The notes beneath the pieces are model-generated. The model saw only the letters and a program-made list of their open reading frames with translations, ran no database searches and was not told the DNA's origin. The position numbers were made by a program, and so were the translations under genes. From Maritalea mediterranea (GTDB lineage: Bacteria > Pseudomonadota > Alphaproteobacteria > Rhizobiales > Devosiaceae): DNA of 64,000 nt. Positions 15,761-24,819 of the stretch are shown here, in pieces (the stretch's first letter is position 1; each line of letters opens with the position of its first letter). Location of the stretch: positions 1,054,001 to 1,118,000 of the forward strand of contig NZ_JAKGTI010000001.1 of the NCBI RefSeq assembly GCF_021568695.1, read 5' to 3'.

Positions 15761-16009
15761 TTACCCGTCCAGCGGTTCGGTGCCCTGCGGCTGACCATTG
15801 CCATCAAGGGTGATTTTTTCAATCCGCGCTTCGGCCTGCTTCAGCAGTTTTTCACAATGTGCCTTCAACAATCCGCCGCGCTCATAAACTTCGATGCTTT
15901 CCTGCAAAGGCGCACGCCCCGCCTCAAGCTTGCCCACAATCTGTTCCAGCTCGGTCAGCGCGGTTTCAAAATCCATTTTTGCAATGTCGCTATGCTTGTT
16001 GTCGTTCAC
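15761..16009 (-). CDS. xseB: Exodeoxyribonuclease VII small subunit
   Basis: Small subunit of the single-strand exonuclease VII complex with XseA; 82 aa, the typical length. The diagnostic sequence is FETALTELEQIVGKLEAGR then LQESIEVYERGGLLKAHCEK and the coiled tail LLKQAEARIEKI. It overlaps the end of the deacetylase gene by 20 bp, indicating translational coupling. The large subunit is not in the window. Confidence 0.93.
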   Translation of the reverse strand: MNDNKHSDIAKMDFETALTELEQIVGKLEAGRAPLQESIEVYERGGLLKAHCEKLLKQAEARIEKITLDGNGQPQGTEPLDG

Positions 16010-16982
16010 GCCAAATTCCTTCTAATTCTTTTGCCGCATCAAAGGGAACACCCATTTCGCCATGCTCTAGCATATTGATATGCGCTGCAACACCTTCGGC
16101 CAACGCATTTAAATGATATCCACCTTCCAATAGGGAAACGATGCGACCTTCACAGCGTTTGTCAGCAATATCCATGATTTTGCCAGTGATCCACGCATAA
16201 TCGTGCGGTGTCCAATTCAAAGATGCCAGCGGGTCACGCGCGTCTGCGTCAAATCCTGCTGAAAGCAAGATGAAGTCCGGATTAAACCGGTCCAAAGCTG
16301 GCAGCAGGCGATCCAAATAGGCTTCACGCATGGCACTACCGTCGCCGCCCGGCCCGAGGGGTACATTGTATATATTTCCCGCGCCCGTTTCCCTCGTCAT
16401 TCCGGTGCCGGGAAAGAGCGGCATCTCATGACTGGAGGCGTAGAACATGTTGCGGTCGTCATATAGAATATCTTGCGTACCATTGCCGTGATGCACGTCA
16501 AAATCCACAATGGCGATCCGCTCCATGCCATAATGCTCACGGGCCCAAAGCGCGGTGATGGCGATGGTGTTGAATAAACAAAAGCCCATGGGGCGGTTGC
16601 GTTCTGCATGGTGCCCCGGCGGGCGGATGGCGCAAAACCCGTTTTGGTGGTGGCCCTGCATCACGCTTTCCACAGCATCCATGGCACCGCCAATGCCGCT
16701 CATCACCGCTTCGAAACTGTTGGCGGCAATGAAAGTGTCGCCATCGATTTCGGCAATGCTTTCCACCGGTCGACGCGATTTCACCAACTGGATGTGCTCT
16801 TTGGAATGAGCCAGCGAAACAAGTCCCAAATCCGCATATTTGGCTTCATTCTGGTCAAAGTCGGCAAAGCGTTCATGGGCATAAAGCAGGTCCAGATAAT
16901 GCAAGCGATCTGGATTTTCCGGATGGCCCTTGGGCATTTGATGCTGCGCGCCTTGCGGATGTTGAATAAGCAAACATGCCAT
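15990..16982 (-). CDS. Histone deacetylase family protein (AcuC / acetylpolyamine amidohydrolase type)
   Basis: A 330-aa zinc-dependent deacetylase-fold protein. The frame is open further upstream, but the ATG at 16982 (MACLLIQHPQGAQHQMPKGH) matches the family start and the upstream part would be antisense to the tsaC/sua5-type gene. Active-site motifs are present: RPPGHHAERNRPMGFCLFN (the HH pair), IVDFDVHHGNGTQDILY (zinc Asp and His) and LLSAGFDADARDPLA (zinc Asp). The catalytic tyrosine region near the C-terminus reads SLLEGGYHLNAL. The substrate (acetyl-lysine or acetylpolyamine) is not deducible. First gene of an operon with xseB. Confidence 0.92.
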   Translation of the reverse strand: MACLLIQHPQGAQHQMPKGHPENPDRLHYLDLLYAHERFADFDQNEAKYADLGLVSLAHSKEHIQLVKSRRPVESIAEIDGDTFIAANSFEAVMSGIGGAMDAVESVMQGHHQNGFCAIRPPGHHAERNRPMGFCLFNTIAITALWAREHYGMERIAIVDFDVHHGNGTQDILYDDRNMFYASSHEMPLFPGTGMTRETGAGNIYNVPLGPGGDGSAMREAYLDRLLPALDRFNPDFILLSAGFDADARDPLASLNWTPHDYAWITGKIMDIADKRCEGRIVSLLEGGYHLNALAEGVAAHINMLEHGEMGVPFDAAKELEGIWRERQQA

Positions 16983-17060
16983 ATTGGTTTTTAACGCCTT
17001 CACGTGCGATTGATGAACTTGATTCTTGACCTTCTGGCAAAGCCTTGTCAAACAGCAGCC

Positions 17061-18014
17061 ATGGAAGAGCCGCGCGATAGCACACAAATGGTTAAAATAG
17101 AACAGGCCGCCCGCATTTTGCAGGCGGGTGACGTGGTCGCCATGCCCACTGAAACTGTTTATGGCTTGGCAGGCGACGCCAGCCGCGACGATGCGGTGGT
17201 TAAAATCTTTGAGACGAAATCGCGTCCCCGGTTCAATCCACTTATTGTGCATTGCGCCACGATTGAGATGGTTGAAACCATCGCAATGTTTCCACCGCTT
17301 GCCAGAAAACTGGCGGACAAATATTGGCCCGGCCCATTGACAATGGTATTGCCCAAACATGTCGGGGCGCCGCTGTCGGATCTCGTGACTGCTGGGTTGG
17401 ACACGGTAGCGGTCCGCATGCCAAAGCACGATATGGCACGCACGCTGATTGAAAAGGCTGGCTTTCCAGTGGCCGCCCCATCAGCAAATCCTTCGGGCAA
17501 ACTTTCGCCAACTACGGCGCAGCATGTGCTGGATGGTTTCGACGGTCGGGTGCCCGTTCTCGAAGGGGGACCGTCCGTGGAAGGCGTAGAGTCCACCATT
17601 GTGGCAGTACAGGACGACCAACTGATTCTATTGCGGCCCGGCACAATTTCGCGTGATGATTTAGCTGCGGCAACTGGACGGCCGGTGCTTGATCCTGAGG
17701 ATAAGACCATTAAAGCGCCAGGAATGTTACTTTCGCACTATGCGCCCAATGCGACGGTGCGGTTGAACGCGGATGAATGCTTAGATGGCGAGGCAGCGCT
17801 TAATTTTGGAAACAGTAAGCTGCGCAGCAAGGTCGCGACGCTCAATCTGTCGCCATCGGGGGATCTGGCCGAAGCCGCGCGCCATCTATTTAGCTGTTTG
17901 CGAGAGTTGGATCGACCGGACATTCGCACCATTGCGGTCGCTCCGATTTCAACGGCGGGTTTGGGCGAAGCGATCAATGATCGCTTGCGCCGCGCCGCTG
18001 CCGATCGGTCTTAG
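17061..18014 (+). CDS. L-threonylcarbamoyladenylate synthase (Sua5/YrdC family)
   Basis: Makes threonylcarbamoyl-AMP for the t6A modification of ANN-decoding tRNAs. 317 aa, with the YrdC domain first ([60 protein letters not shown]) and a C-terminal Sua5 domain ([15 protein letters not shown]). The start is uncertain: GTG 17004, ATG 17013, ATG 17061 and ATG 17088 are in frame and none has a strong ribosome binding site. I choose 17061. It is divergent from the deacetylase and its stop overlaps that of the convergent dnaJ-like gene by four bases. Confidence 0.92.
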   Translation: MEEPRDSTQMVKIEQAARILQAGDVVAMPTETVYGLAGDASRDDAVVKIFETKSRPRFNPLIVHCATIEMVETIAMFPPLARKLADKYWPGPLTMVLPKHVGAPLSDLVTAGLDTVAVRMPKHDMARTLIEKAGFPVAAPSANPSGKLSPTTAQHVLDGFDGRVPVLEGGPSVEGVESTIVAVQDDQLILLRPGTISRDDLAAATGRPVLDPEDKTIKAPGMLLSHYAPNATVRLNADECLDGEAALNFGNSKLRSKVATLNLSPSGDLAEAARHLFSCLRELDRPDIRTIAVAPISTAGLGEAINDRLRRAAADRS

Positions 18015-18964
18015 GTGTCCTCTCGGGGATTGTAAGGTTTCTGGTCGCGCCAGAACCGCATCAGGCTTTCCAAATCCGGGTCTTTTTGTTCCGGCAGCTT
18101 GATCCGCAAATTGACATAGAGATCGCCTTCACCAAACAGACCTTTGCCTTTCAGGCGCAAGGATTTGGTGGTATCCATGCCAGGCGTCACTTTCAACTCG
18201 ACTGCACCGGAAAGCGTCGGCACGCGGACCTTGCCGCCCAGCACTGCTTCATAAAGCGTAATCGGTACATCGACGCGCAAATCATCGCCGTCCTTGCGGA
18301 AATGCTTGTGCTTTTTGACTTTGACCTGCACCAGCACATCGCCACGCTTGCCGCCCATGGGGGAAGATTCGCCTTGGCCTTTCAGCCGCACCTGCTGCCC
18401 ATCATTTAGCGGATAGGGCAGATTGACTGACAACACTTTGCCGTTAGGCAGGGTGACGGGCACTGGCTCGCGCGCATTGATCTCTTCTAGGGTCACGTTC
18501 AGGCGTACCTTGATATCTTCACCTTTGGGGCGATTGCGCGCGCCTGTTGAGAAGTTTCGGGCGCTGCCCATGCCCATCGGGCCGGCACCACCGCCGCGGC
18601 CACCAAATCCACCGCCGAAGCCGCCCATGAACTCTTTCAAAATATCTTCAGGATTTATGCCGCCAGCGTGCTGGCCGCCTGCACGTGGCCCGCCACCGCC
18701 ACCGCCGCCGCCAAAGCCGGAAAAATCAAACCCGGCCATTTTCGGGTTGCCGTCAGCGTCTATCTCGCCACGATCATATTGCTGGCGCTTCTGCTTATCG
18801 GACAAAAAGTCATAAGCATTCGTCGCCTCAGCGAACTTTTCCTGAGCTTTAGGGTCTTTATTTTGGTCCGGGTGATAGGCCTTTGCCAGTTTACGATAGG
18901 CAGACTTGATCTCCTGATCGCTCGCCGAGCGCGCCACACCCAAAACGCTATAGGGATCACGCAT
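18011..18964 (-). CDS. DnaJ C-terminal domain protein (CbpA-like, no zinc finger)
   Basis: A 317-aa Hsp40 co-chaperone. The start at 18964 gives the canonical J domain opening [20 protein letters not shown], with the HPD motif in [16 protein letters not shown] glycine-rich linker follows (about residues 78-125, including a run of nine glycines), then the two C-terminal substrate-binding subdomains ([39 protein letters not shown]). There is no CxxCxGxG zinc-binding region, so it is a type II DnaJ like CbpA rather than DnaJ itself. Confidence 0.93.
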   Translation of the reverse strand: MRDPYSVLGVARSASDQEIKSAYRKLAKAYHPDQNKDPKAQEKFAEATNAYDFLSDKQKRQQYDRGEIDADGNPKMAGFDFSGFGGGGGGGGPRAGGQHAGGINPEDILKEFMGGFGGGFGGRGGGAGPMGMGSARNFSTGARNRPKGEDIKVRLNVTLEEINAREPVPVTLPNGKVLSVNLPYPLNDGQQVRLKGQGESSPMGGKRGDVLVQVKVKKHKHFRKDGDDLRVDVPITLYEAVLGGKVRVPTLSGAVELKVTPGMDTTKSLRLKGKGLFGEGDLYVNLRIKLPEQKDPDLESLMRFWRDQKPYNPREDT

Positions 18965-19096
18965 ATAACGAGTCACTCCAAAATTTGGCTCTGACCGCAA
19001 GCGCCGCCAGAGCGATTTCACATTTGCTTCATATATGGAGATCGCAACCCGCAATGTCCAGTATTTCCGCGGAAAAGAAGGGGATTTTCTATGCGT

Positions 19097-19561
19097 TTAA
19101 ATGGGCAGCGGCCGCTGTTCTTCAATCGCTTCCATGGCAAAATAGGAGGTAACTGAGTCCAATTCTACCTTCGAGATCAGCCGCTGATAAACATCGTCAT
19201 AGCTTGACATATCCTGTGTGACCACCTTCAAAAAATAATCGTAATCCCCGCCAATACGGAAAAAATCAATCACCTCAGGAATTGTTGAGACATGGGCGCG
19301 GAATTTTTCCAGCCAGTCCGCCGAATGATGCCGGGTGCGCAGCATTACAAACACCACCAATCCGAAGCCGAGGTCTGCCCGATCCAGCACAACAGTGGAG
19401 CCCTTGATAAAGCCTGCGGCTTTCAAGTTCTGGAGTCGCCGCCAGCAAGCGTTTTGGCTGAGATGGACAAGTGATGCCAAGTCCCGCTGAGTCAGCGAGG
19501 CATCGCGCTGCATATGCCTCAAAATGGCGCAATCATACTGATCTAGTCTATGGCCCTTCAT
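19097..19561 (-). CDS. Lrp/AsnC family transcriptional regulator
   Basis: A 154-aa regulator. The DNA-binding domain reads LDQYDCAILRHMQRDASLTQ with recognition region LSQNACWRRLQNLKAAGFI. The RAM domain includes DFFRIGGDYDYFLKVVTQDM. I prefer the ATG at 19561 because family members begin a few residues before LDxxD; an in-frame ATG at 19597 exists, and neither has a good ribosome binding site. It is divergent from the glutamine amidotransferase/PLP-enzyme genes, which it most likely controls. Two adjacent palindromes (19563-19586) sit at its start. Confidence 0.92.
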   Translation of the reverse strand: MKGHRLDQYDCAILRHMQRDASLTQRDLASLVHLSQNACWRRLQNLKAAGFIKGSTVVLDRADLGFGLVVFVMLRTRHHSADWLEKFRAHVSTIPEVIDFFRIGGDYDYFLKVVTQDMSSYDDVYQRLISKVELDSVTSYFAMEAIEEQRPLPI

Positions 19562-19562
19562 G

Positions 19563-19586
19563 TGGTCATTTGACCAAATTAATTTG
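19563..19586. promoter_or_regulatory. Adjacent palindromes at the Lrp gene start
   Basis: Two inverted repeats nearly touch: TGGTCA-TT-TGACCA (19563-19576) and CAAATTAATTTG (19575-19586). They lie directly before the chosen start of the Lrp gene and about 80-100 bp before the divergent amidotransferase gene. Position suggests operators for autoregulation and control of the divergent genes. Confidence 0.4.
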
Positions 19587-19664
19587 TGATTGTCCATTTA
19601 GAATGAGAAAAAAATTCAGAATTTTCGCGTAATAATTGACTTGAATGATGCGAAGAGGGTCAAA

Positions 19665-20456
19665 ATGTGTCGTTGGATCGCATATTTGGGTCAACCGACC
19701 CATATGGAAGACTATCTCTATGACGGTGAACGTGCCCTTTGTGGGCAGGCTATGAAGTCCCATGAAGCCAAACTGGGCGTTCATGGCGACGGAGGCGGCC
19801 TCGGCTGGTATGATCGTAAACCCTTTCCCGGCCTCTATCGCAATGCAGGCCCGGCGTGGGGCGATCCCAATCTACGCGAGCTAACGGCCCAATTGCAGGG
19901 CCATCTGTTTTTCGCGCATGTGCGGGCCTCCACCGGTGCGCCGAGCATTTTTGTAAACTGCCATCCCTTTCGATGCGACAATTGGTTGTTCATGCACAAT
20001 GGTCAGATCGGGGGATTTGACGAGGTGAGGCGCGGTCTGGAGCATGGTTTGGATGATGCAGCCTATCGGCTGCGCCAAGGCAGCACGGACAGCGAACTGA
20101 TATTTGCGCTGTTGCGCACCAACGGGCTGCAACATGATCCCGTCCGGGCAATTGAAGTCACGCTCAATAAGATCCTGACCCAAATGCGGCAAGCGGGGGT
20201 GAAATCCGCGTTTCGAGCCACATTTGCGTTGGCGGATGGTGACAATATCTGGGCCGTGCGCTGGTCCAGCGATGCTCATGCGCCCTCGCTCTATCAACGC
20301 CAGAATTGCGACCATCTTTTGTTGGCCTCAGAGCCGATCGACGAGCATGCAGACAATTGGCGCGAGGTACCCGCGAACGCCCTTGTCCATGCGCGCCGCA
20401 GCGCTGATGGGGCCGTAAATATTTCCCAATCATTTCTATTTGAAAAGGTGGCATAA
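19665..20456 (+). CDS. Class II glutamine amidotransferase (EgtC-like)
   Basis: A 263-aa N-terminal-nucleophile amidohydrolase. The start at 19665 gives MCRWIAYLG with Cys2 as the nucleophile; the longer frame from 19641 would bury it. Other motifs are HGDGGGLGWYD, FFAHVRASTGAP, NCHPFRCDNWLFMHNGQIGG and STDSELIFALLR, the class II glutaminase core. It lacks a synthetase partner domain, so it resembles stand-alone hydrolases such as EgtC, which removes a gamma-glutamyl group; the substrate is unknown. It directly abuts the PLP-enzyme gene (stop and next start adjacent), so the two products probably act in one pathway. Confidence 0.9.
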   Translation: MCRWIAYLGQPTHMEDYLYDGERALCGQAMKSHEAKLGVHGDGGGLGWYDRKPFPGLYRNAGPAWGDPNLRELTAQLQGHLFFAHVRASTGAPSIFVNCHPFRCDNWLFMHNGQIGGFDEVRRGLEHGLDDAAYRLRQGSTDSELIFALLRTNGLQHDPVRAIEVTLNKILTQMRQAGVKSAFRATFALADGDNIWAVRWSSDAHAPSLYQRQNCDHLLLASEPIDEHADNWREVPANALVHARRSADGAVNISQSFLFEKVA

Positions 20457-21911
20457 ATGTTTGATCAGTTTAAGCAACAGCTTGCGTCCCAATCCGATTT
20501 GCCGGCATTTCTGCGCGATCAATTGATCGGTGAAAACGCGATGATCGAAGGGCCGTTCGGCCCTAAAAAGCTGATCTATGCTGACTATGTTGCCTCCGGT
20601 CGGGCCTTGCGGGTAATCGAAAGCTTTGTGGCCGAAGAGGTGCTGCCCTTTTATGCCAATTCCCACACGCGGGCTTCCTATTGCGGACGCAAGATGACCG
20701 CGATGCGCGAAGCGGGGCGAATGGAAATTGCCCGTATTTTGGGGGCGGGGCCAGAACATTCAGTCATTTTTACCGGTTCTGGCGCCACCGCCGCCATTAA
20801 TAGGCTGGTGAAACTGGTGGGTTTGGAAGATGCTGTGCGCCGTGGTGAAGCGCCGGTGGTGTTTCTGGGGCCTTATGAACATCATTCCAATATTCTGCCT
20901 TGGGTCGAAAGCGGTGCTGAAATCATCTATGTGCCCGAAGCTGCCCAGGGCGGTCTCGATAGCGAAGCGCTCGCGGAACTGCTGGACCAATATGCGGATC
21001 GCCAGTTGCGGATCGGCAGTTTTTCAGCCGCGTCAAACGTTACAGGTATCACCACCGATGTGATCGCGATCACCAAATTGCTCAAATCCAAAGGGGCCCT
21101 GAGTTTTTGGGATTATGCCGGCGGTGCGCCTTACATGCCTGTAAGCGTTAATCCTGCTGAGGGCGCAGAAATTGATGCCCTGTTCCTTTCTGCCCACAAA
21201 TTTCCCGGCGGTCCCGCGGCGACCGGCATTCTGGCCATCAACAATAATATTGTACGGCGCGATGTGCCATCCTGGCCAGGTGGCGGCACGGTCACCTATG
21301 TCTCCGAATGGGGGCGGGACTACTCCGCATCCATCGCGTCAAGAGAGGAGGCTGGCACGCCCAATATTATTGGCGACATCCGCGCGGCACTTTGCTTTTT
21401 GGTCAAAGAGGCAATCGGTGCCGACTTCATGGCCACGCGCCAACGCCAATTGGTGCAGCAGGCCATGGCCCGATGGAACGCCAATCCCAATATTCATGTC
21501 TTGGGTAATCTTGAGGCGGAGCGACTGCCCATTTTTTCGTTTCTCATCACAGATGCGCATGGTCGACTTGTGCCCCACAATTTTTTTACCCGCGCTTTGT
21601 CTGATCTATACGGCATTCAGGCGCGTAGCGGTTGTGCCTGCGCAGGACCTTATGGGCATATCTTGTTGAACATTGATCAGCATCAATCTCAACAGGTGCG
21701 CGATGAGATAAAGCAAGGCAATGCACTGGCCCGACCCGGTTGGGTGCGGCTGAATTTCAGCTATCTGTTTGATGACCAAAAAGCCGGATTCATCATTGAT
21801 AAGGTTGAAGAATTGGCCAATAGTGCAGGCACATATCTGGATCAATATCAGTCTGATCCGCAAACGGGCAGTTTTTGCCATATCGAGGACAGGCTGCAAG
21901 CAGTCGGCTAG
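20457..21911 (+). CDS. Class V aminotransferase-fold PLP enzyme (cysteine-desulfurase-like)
   Basis: A 484-aa fold-type I PLP enzyme. The cofactor lysine is in LSAHKFPGGPAATGIL (Lys248), preceded by FWDYAGGAPYMPV with the PLP-binding Asp219, and GSGATAAINRLV binds the phosphate. A cysteine-bearing loop, IQARSGCACAGPYG (Cys393, Cys395), occupies the place of the catalytic cysteine of SufS/CsdA-type desulfurases. That suggests C-S bond cleavage, but desulfurase, selenocysteine lyase or EgtE-like lyase activity cannot be separated by eye. The start codon follows the amidotransferase stop with no gap. Confidence 0.88.
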   Translation: MFDQFKQQLASQSDLPAFLRDQLIGENAMIEGPFGPKKLIYADYVASGRALRVIESFVAEEVLPFYANSHTRASYCGRKMTAMREAGRMEIARILGAGPEHSVIFTGSGATAAINRLVKLVGLEDAVRRGEAPVVFLGPYEHHSNILPWVESGAEIIYVPEAAQGGLDSEALAELLDQYADRQLRIGSFSAASNVTGITTDVIAITKLLKSKGALSFWDYAGGAPYMPVSVNPAEGAEIDALFLSAHKFPGGPAATGILAINNNIVRRDVPSWPGGGTVTYVSEWGRDYSASIASREEAGTPNIIGDIRAALCFLVKEAIGADFMATRQRQLVQQAMARWNANPNIHVLGNLEAERLPIFSFLITDAHGRLVPHNFFTRALSDLYGIQARSGCACAGPYGHILLNIDQHQSQQVRDEIKQGNALARPGWVRLNFSYLFDDQKAGFIIDKVEELANSAGTYLDQYQSDPQTGSFCHIEDRLQAVG

Positions 21912-21951
21912 GGCAAGTGCCCGATGCCGACCTGAACAAGGAGCGGCATAT

Positions 21952-22602
21952 ATGGCGCAGGACAATATCGAAGCCCTGGTGAAATCACGCAATCAGGACC
22001 TTTTTGACCCTGAGTTCACCGGAGACATTGACCCTTATGAATTGTTCGATCGCTGGTTGGAGCTGGCGTGGGAAAAAGAGCAGTTCAACGCTAACGCGAT
22101 GTCGCTAGCCACGCTGGATGAAGATGGGCTGCCCAATATTCGGGTTGTCCTGCTGAAAGAGCGTGAAGCCGATGGTTTCACCTTCTACACCAATACCAAC
22201 AGCAAAAAGGGGCAGGAGCTCAACAAACATCCAAAGGCGGCGTTGGGTTTTTACTGGCGAACGCTGAATTGGCAAGTGCGGGTGCGTGGCGATGTGAAGC
22301 CGGTGGCAGCAGACCGCGCCGATGCCTATCACACTTCCCGTCCGCGCGGGTCGCAGATTGGCGCCCATGCGTCGCACCAATCGCAACCGCTTAGTTCGAG
22401 GCAGGAGCTGATTGACCGGGTTGAGGAATTGACCCAGCACTATGAAGGGCAGGATGTGCCGCGGCCTGACCATTGGTCAGGCTACACAGTGATGCCCACC
22501 GAAATTGAGTTTTGGTGTGATGGAGAGTTTCGTTTGCATGATCGCGTGCGCTTTACGTGGTCGTCAGACGGTGCTTGGCAACATCAACGGCTGAACCCGT
22601 AG
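21952..22602 (+). CDS. pdxH: Pyridoxamine 5'-phosphate oxidase
   Basis: Oxidises pyridoxine or pyridoxamine phosphate to PLP using FMN; 216 aa, the normal size. The start at 21952 is fixed by AAGGAG upstream. Family motifs: MSLATLDEDGLPNIRVVLLK, FTFYTNTNSKKGQELN, FYWRTLNWQVRVRG, SRPRGSQIGAHASHQSQ and the C-terminal RLHDRVRF with a final RLNP. It lies 40 bp after the PLP-dependent enzyme gene, which would make cofactor supply and cofactor user part of one run. Confidence 0.97.
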   Translation: MAQDNIEALVKSRNQDLFDPEFTGDIDPYELFDRWLELAWEKEQFNANAMSLATLDEDGLPNIRVVLLKEREADGFTFYTNTNSKKGQELNKHPKAALGFYWRTLNWQVRVRGDVKPVAADRADAYHTSRPRGSQIGAHASHQSQPLSSRQELIDRVEELTQHYEGQDVPRPDHWSGYTVMPTEIEFWCDGEFRLHDRVRFTWSSDGAWQHQRLNP

Positions 22603-22615
22603 GGTCGCGATTTCG

Positions 22616-23437
22616 GTGCGCATCTTTATCAAAACATCAGCTTGGGCAGTATGGGCAGCGCGTTTGGCGCGTCTTGTTATCCCATTGTTTATTGTCGCTA
22701 TTGGTGCGCACCATATCGAACTGATCGACAGCACTATATTTGTTGTCCTATTCGCAATGGCCACATTCTTGGGCGTTACCGCGCTGGGCTTGGGGATGAT
22801 TGCTTTTGTCCGCCTCTGGTATACAGGCGACCATGGGTGGGGCATGGCAAGCTGGGCAAATCTTGTAGGTGTCGGCACTGCCGTCACGTTGGCGTTGACC
22901 GTGCTGCTCGGAACACAATATCCGCAAGCCAATCAAGTCAGCACCAATATTGAGTCCCCACCGCTGCTTGGCGTGGCCGTGTTGGACAGCGAGGCAAAGC
23001 TCAAGGAATTGGAGCGGATGGCGACCGAAGTTGCCGTGAGTTTCCCGACGGCGGTAACCCGCGCCTATCCCTTGGGAACCGACGAGATGTTGCCGCTGTT
23101 GGAACGTCAGATCAGCGCTGCTGACTGGGGCGGTTCGGTGACCAGACAATTTTCAAGCCAGGATACAACCCGCTATCAGGGAGACGTGAAGACGTGGCTC
23201 GGCTTCAAGGACAGAGTAGCGATTCGCGCGATACATGACGAAATGCAAACCGAAATAGATATGCGGTCAGCCTCCTATTTTGGTGAAGCTGACATGGGGG
23301 CAAACGGGCGACGCGTTCAGGATTTTCTGGCCGATTTGGATGCCGCAGTAAGACAAAAGCTGTTGCAACTCAGCCGTCAAGCGCCGTTGCAGGAAGAGCC
23401 TATTTCTGACGAGGTCGAAATCGAAGCGGGCGAGTAG
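22616..23437 (+). CDS. DUF1499 domain membrane protein
   Basis: A 273-aa protein starting at GTG 22616, 13 bp after pdxH. The N-terminal third has about three transmembrane helices (LARLVIPLFIVAIGAHHI; IFVVLFAMATFLGVTALGLG; NLVGVGTAVTLALTVLLG). The rest is a soluble domain with VSTNIESPPLLGVAV and later DMRSASYFGEADMGANGRRV, the conserved ends of DUF1499. Function unknown. Confidence 0.82.
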   Translation: MRIFIKTSAWAVWAARLARLVIPLFIVAIGAHHIELIDSTIFVVLFAMATFLGVTALGLGMIAFVRLWYTGDHGWGMASWANLVGVGTAVTLALTVLLGTQYPQANQVSTNIESPPLLGVAVLDSEAKLKELERMATEVAVSFPTAVTRAYPLGTDEMLPLLERQISAADWGGSVTRQFSSQDTTRYQGDVKTWLGFKDRVAIRAIHDEMQTEIDMRSASYFGEADMGANGRRVQDFLADLDAAVRQKLLQLSRQAPLQEEPISDEVEIEAGE

Positions 23438-23441
23438 GGAA

Positions 23442-24365
23442 TTATTCGACAGCATAAAGTGGACGGCGCAAAAGGCGTCGTCTGCGGCTTAGTTCGCCCG
23501 CAGCGTGCAGATAGTGAAGATGCGCTTTAACCGTCAATAGGGCTGCACCTTTAACGGCCATCGGTACATCGGGATAAATCTGATCGGTCAACTGCCATGC
23601 CGTCAGCGGCCCGTTGGCATGCAACAATTCAACTATTTGGGTGTTGCGATTTAAACGGTGCGCTTTGAGGTCTTGGGCAAAGGCCTTGCCGTTTTTGATA
23701 CGGTCGCCGTGGGCAGGCAAATAAATGGTGCCGGGGCAGGAGAGCAACAAGTCGATCGAGTCGAGATAGGGCCCAAGCGCTCCGTCCGGGTCGGCAATCA
23801 GCGTAGAGTTCCAGCCCATTATATGATCACCAGTAAAAATATGGGCCCGGTCGGACAGCGCAAAGCTGAGATGATTCGCGCAATGGCCCGGGGTTTCGAT
23901 CACTTCCAGTTCAACAGCACCCAATTTGATCAAATCGCCTTGTTTCAACTGCTGGTCTGGCCGCAAACCATAATGGCCGGAACGCTTCATCGGATCAGTT
24001 TCCAGCATATTTAAAGGGCGGGCAGGCCGATGCGGCCCACCAAACATCAAGGGCACATCATATTTTCTGGCCAGTTTTGGGGCCAAAGATGAGTGGTCCC
24101 TATGGGTGTGGGTGAGCAATATAGCCGTGATTCTGCGTCCCTTTCGTGCACGATCAATCGCCAACATATGCTCAGAATCATCTGGGCCGGGGTCAATAAT
24201 CGCCAACTCGTCCTGCCCCACCAGAAAACTATTCGTGCCGGTAAAGGTGTAGGGGCTGGCATTTGGTGCCACGATCCGTTCAACAAACGGGGCAACAGGT
24301 TCGGCCACGCCCACCTTGGGGGCAAAGTCAGTTTGATATTCCGGGGCCGTTTGGTGGTTGGACAA
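23442..24365 (-). CDS. MBL fold metallo-hydrolase
   Basis: A 307-aa metallo-beta-lactamase-fold hydrolase. The metal motif HxHxDH is seen in LLTHTHRDHSSLAPKLARKY, later ligands in ETPGHCANHLSF and FTGDHIMGW, and the last histidine in LPAHGDRIKNG. A C-terminal winged-helix-like tail (IYPDVPMAVKGAALLTVKAH) is typical of the LACTB2/RNase-like subgroup, so a role in nucleic acid or thioester hydrolysis is possible but not shown. It converges with the DUF1499 gene, 4 bp between stops. The 313-bp stretch 24366-24678 upstream holds only the tRNA promoter. Confidence 0.9.
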   Translation of the reverse strand: MSNHQTAPEYQTDFAPKVGVAEPVAPFVERIVAPNASPYTFTGTNSFLVGQDELAIIDPGPDDSEHMLAIDRARKGRRITAILLTHTHRDHSSLAPKLARKYDVPLMFGGPHRPARPLNMLETDPMKRSGHYGLRPDQQLKQGDLIKLGAVELEVIETPGHCANHLSFALSDRAHIFTGDHIMGWNSTLIADPDGALGPYLDSIDLLLSCPGTIYLPAHGDRIKNGKAFAQDLKAHRLNRNTQIVELLHANGPLTAWQLTDQIYPDVPMAVKGAALLTVKAHLHYLHAAGELSRRRRLLRRPLYAVE

Positions 24366-24614
24366 TTCTGGCTACCTTGGCATCTTGGGCATGTTTGAAG
24401 TTGCCAATTTGTAGGGGCAATACCGTTTGACTGCAACAATGGGCAATTGAGTCAAATTGTGTGTGAACAAACCAGACTCGCTTTAGCATTTGCTCATTAC
24501 TGGGTCGATGCGCAAAAACCGGCTCGAGGGCAATAATGATGCGGCGATATTCATCCGATTACGCGTCCAAACTCAGCTTTATGCAAAAAGTTTGAAAAAG
24601 GTGGTTTTCAACGG

Positions 24615-24643
24615 TTGCACATCCAAATGAAAACGCATATATA
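24615..24643 (+). promoter_or_regulatory. Sigma-70 type promoter of tRNA-Gln
   Basis: TTGCAC (24615-24620), a 17-base spacer and TATATA (24638-24643) make a near-consensus promoter. Transcription would start about 30 bases before the mature tRNA. Confidence 0.6.
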
Positions 24644-24678
24644 CCGACACCGTTCAGTCATTAAATTGACGAACATGC

Positions 24679-24753
<75 letters not shown>

Positions 24754-24819
24754 TCTTTTCCTGAACACTTCTGAACTGATTGTGGTGCTCGATCCGGGCG
24801 CAGCTTATTTGCGATTCGA

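Noticed and set aside
16983-17429. N-terminal extension of the deacetylase frame
   Set aside because: It is antisense to the threonylcarbamoyl-AMP synthase gene and carries no deacetylase features.
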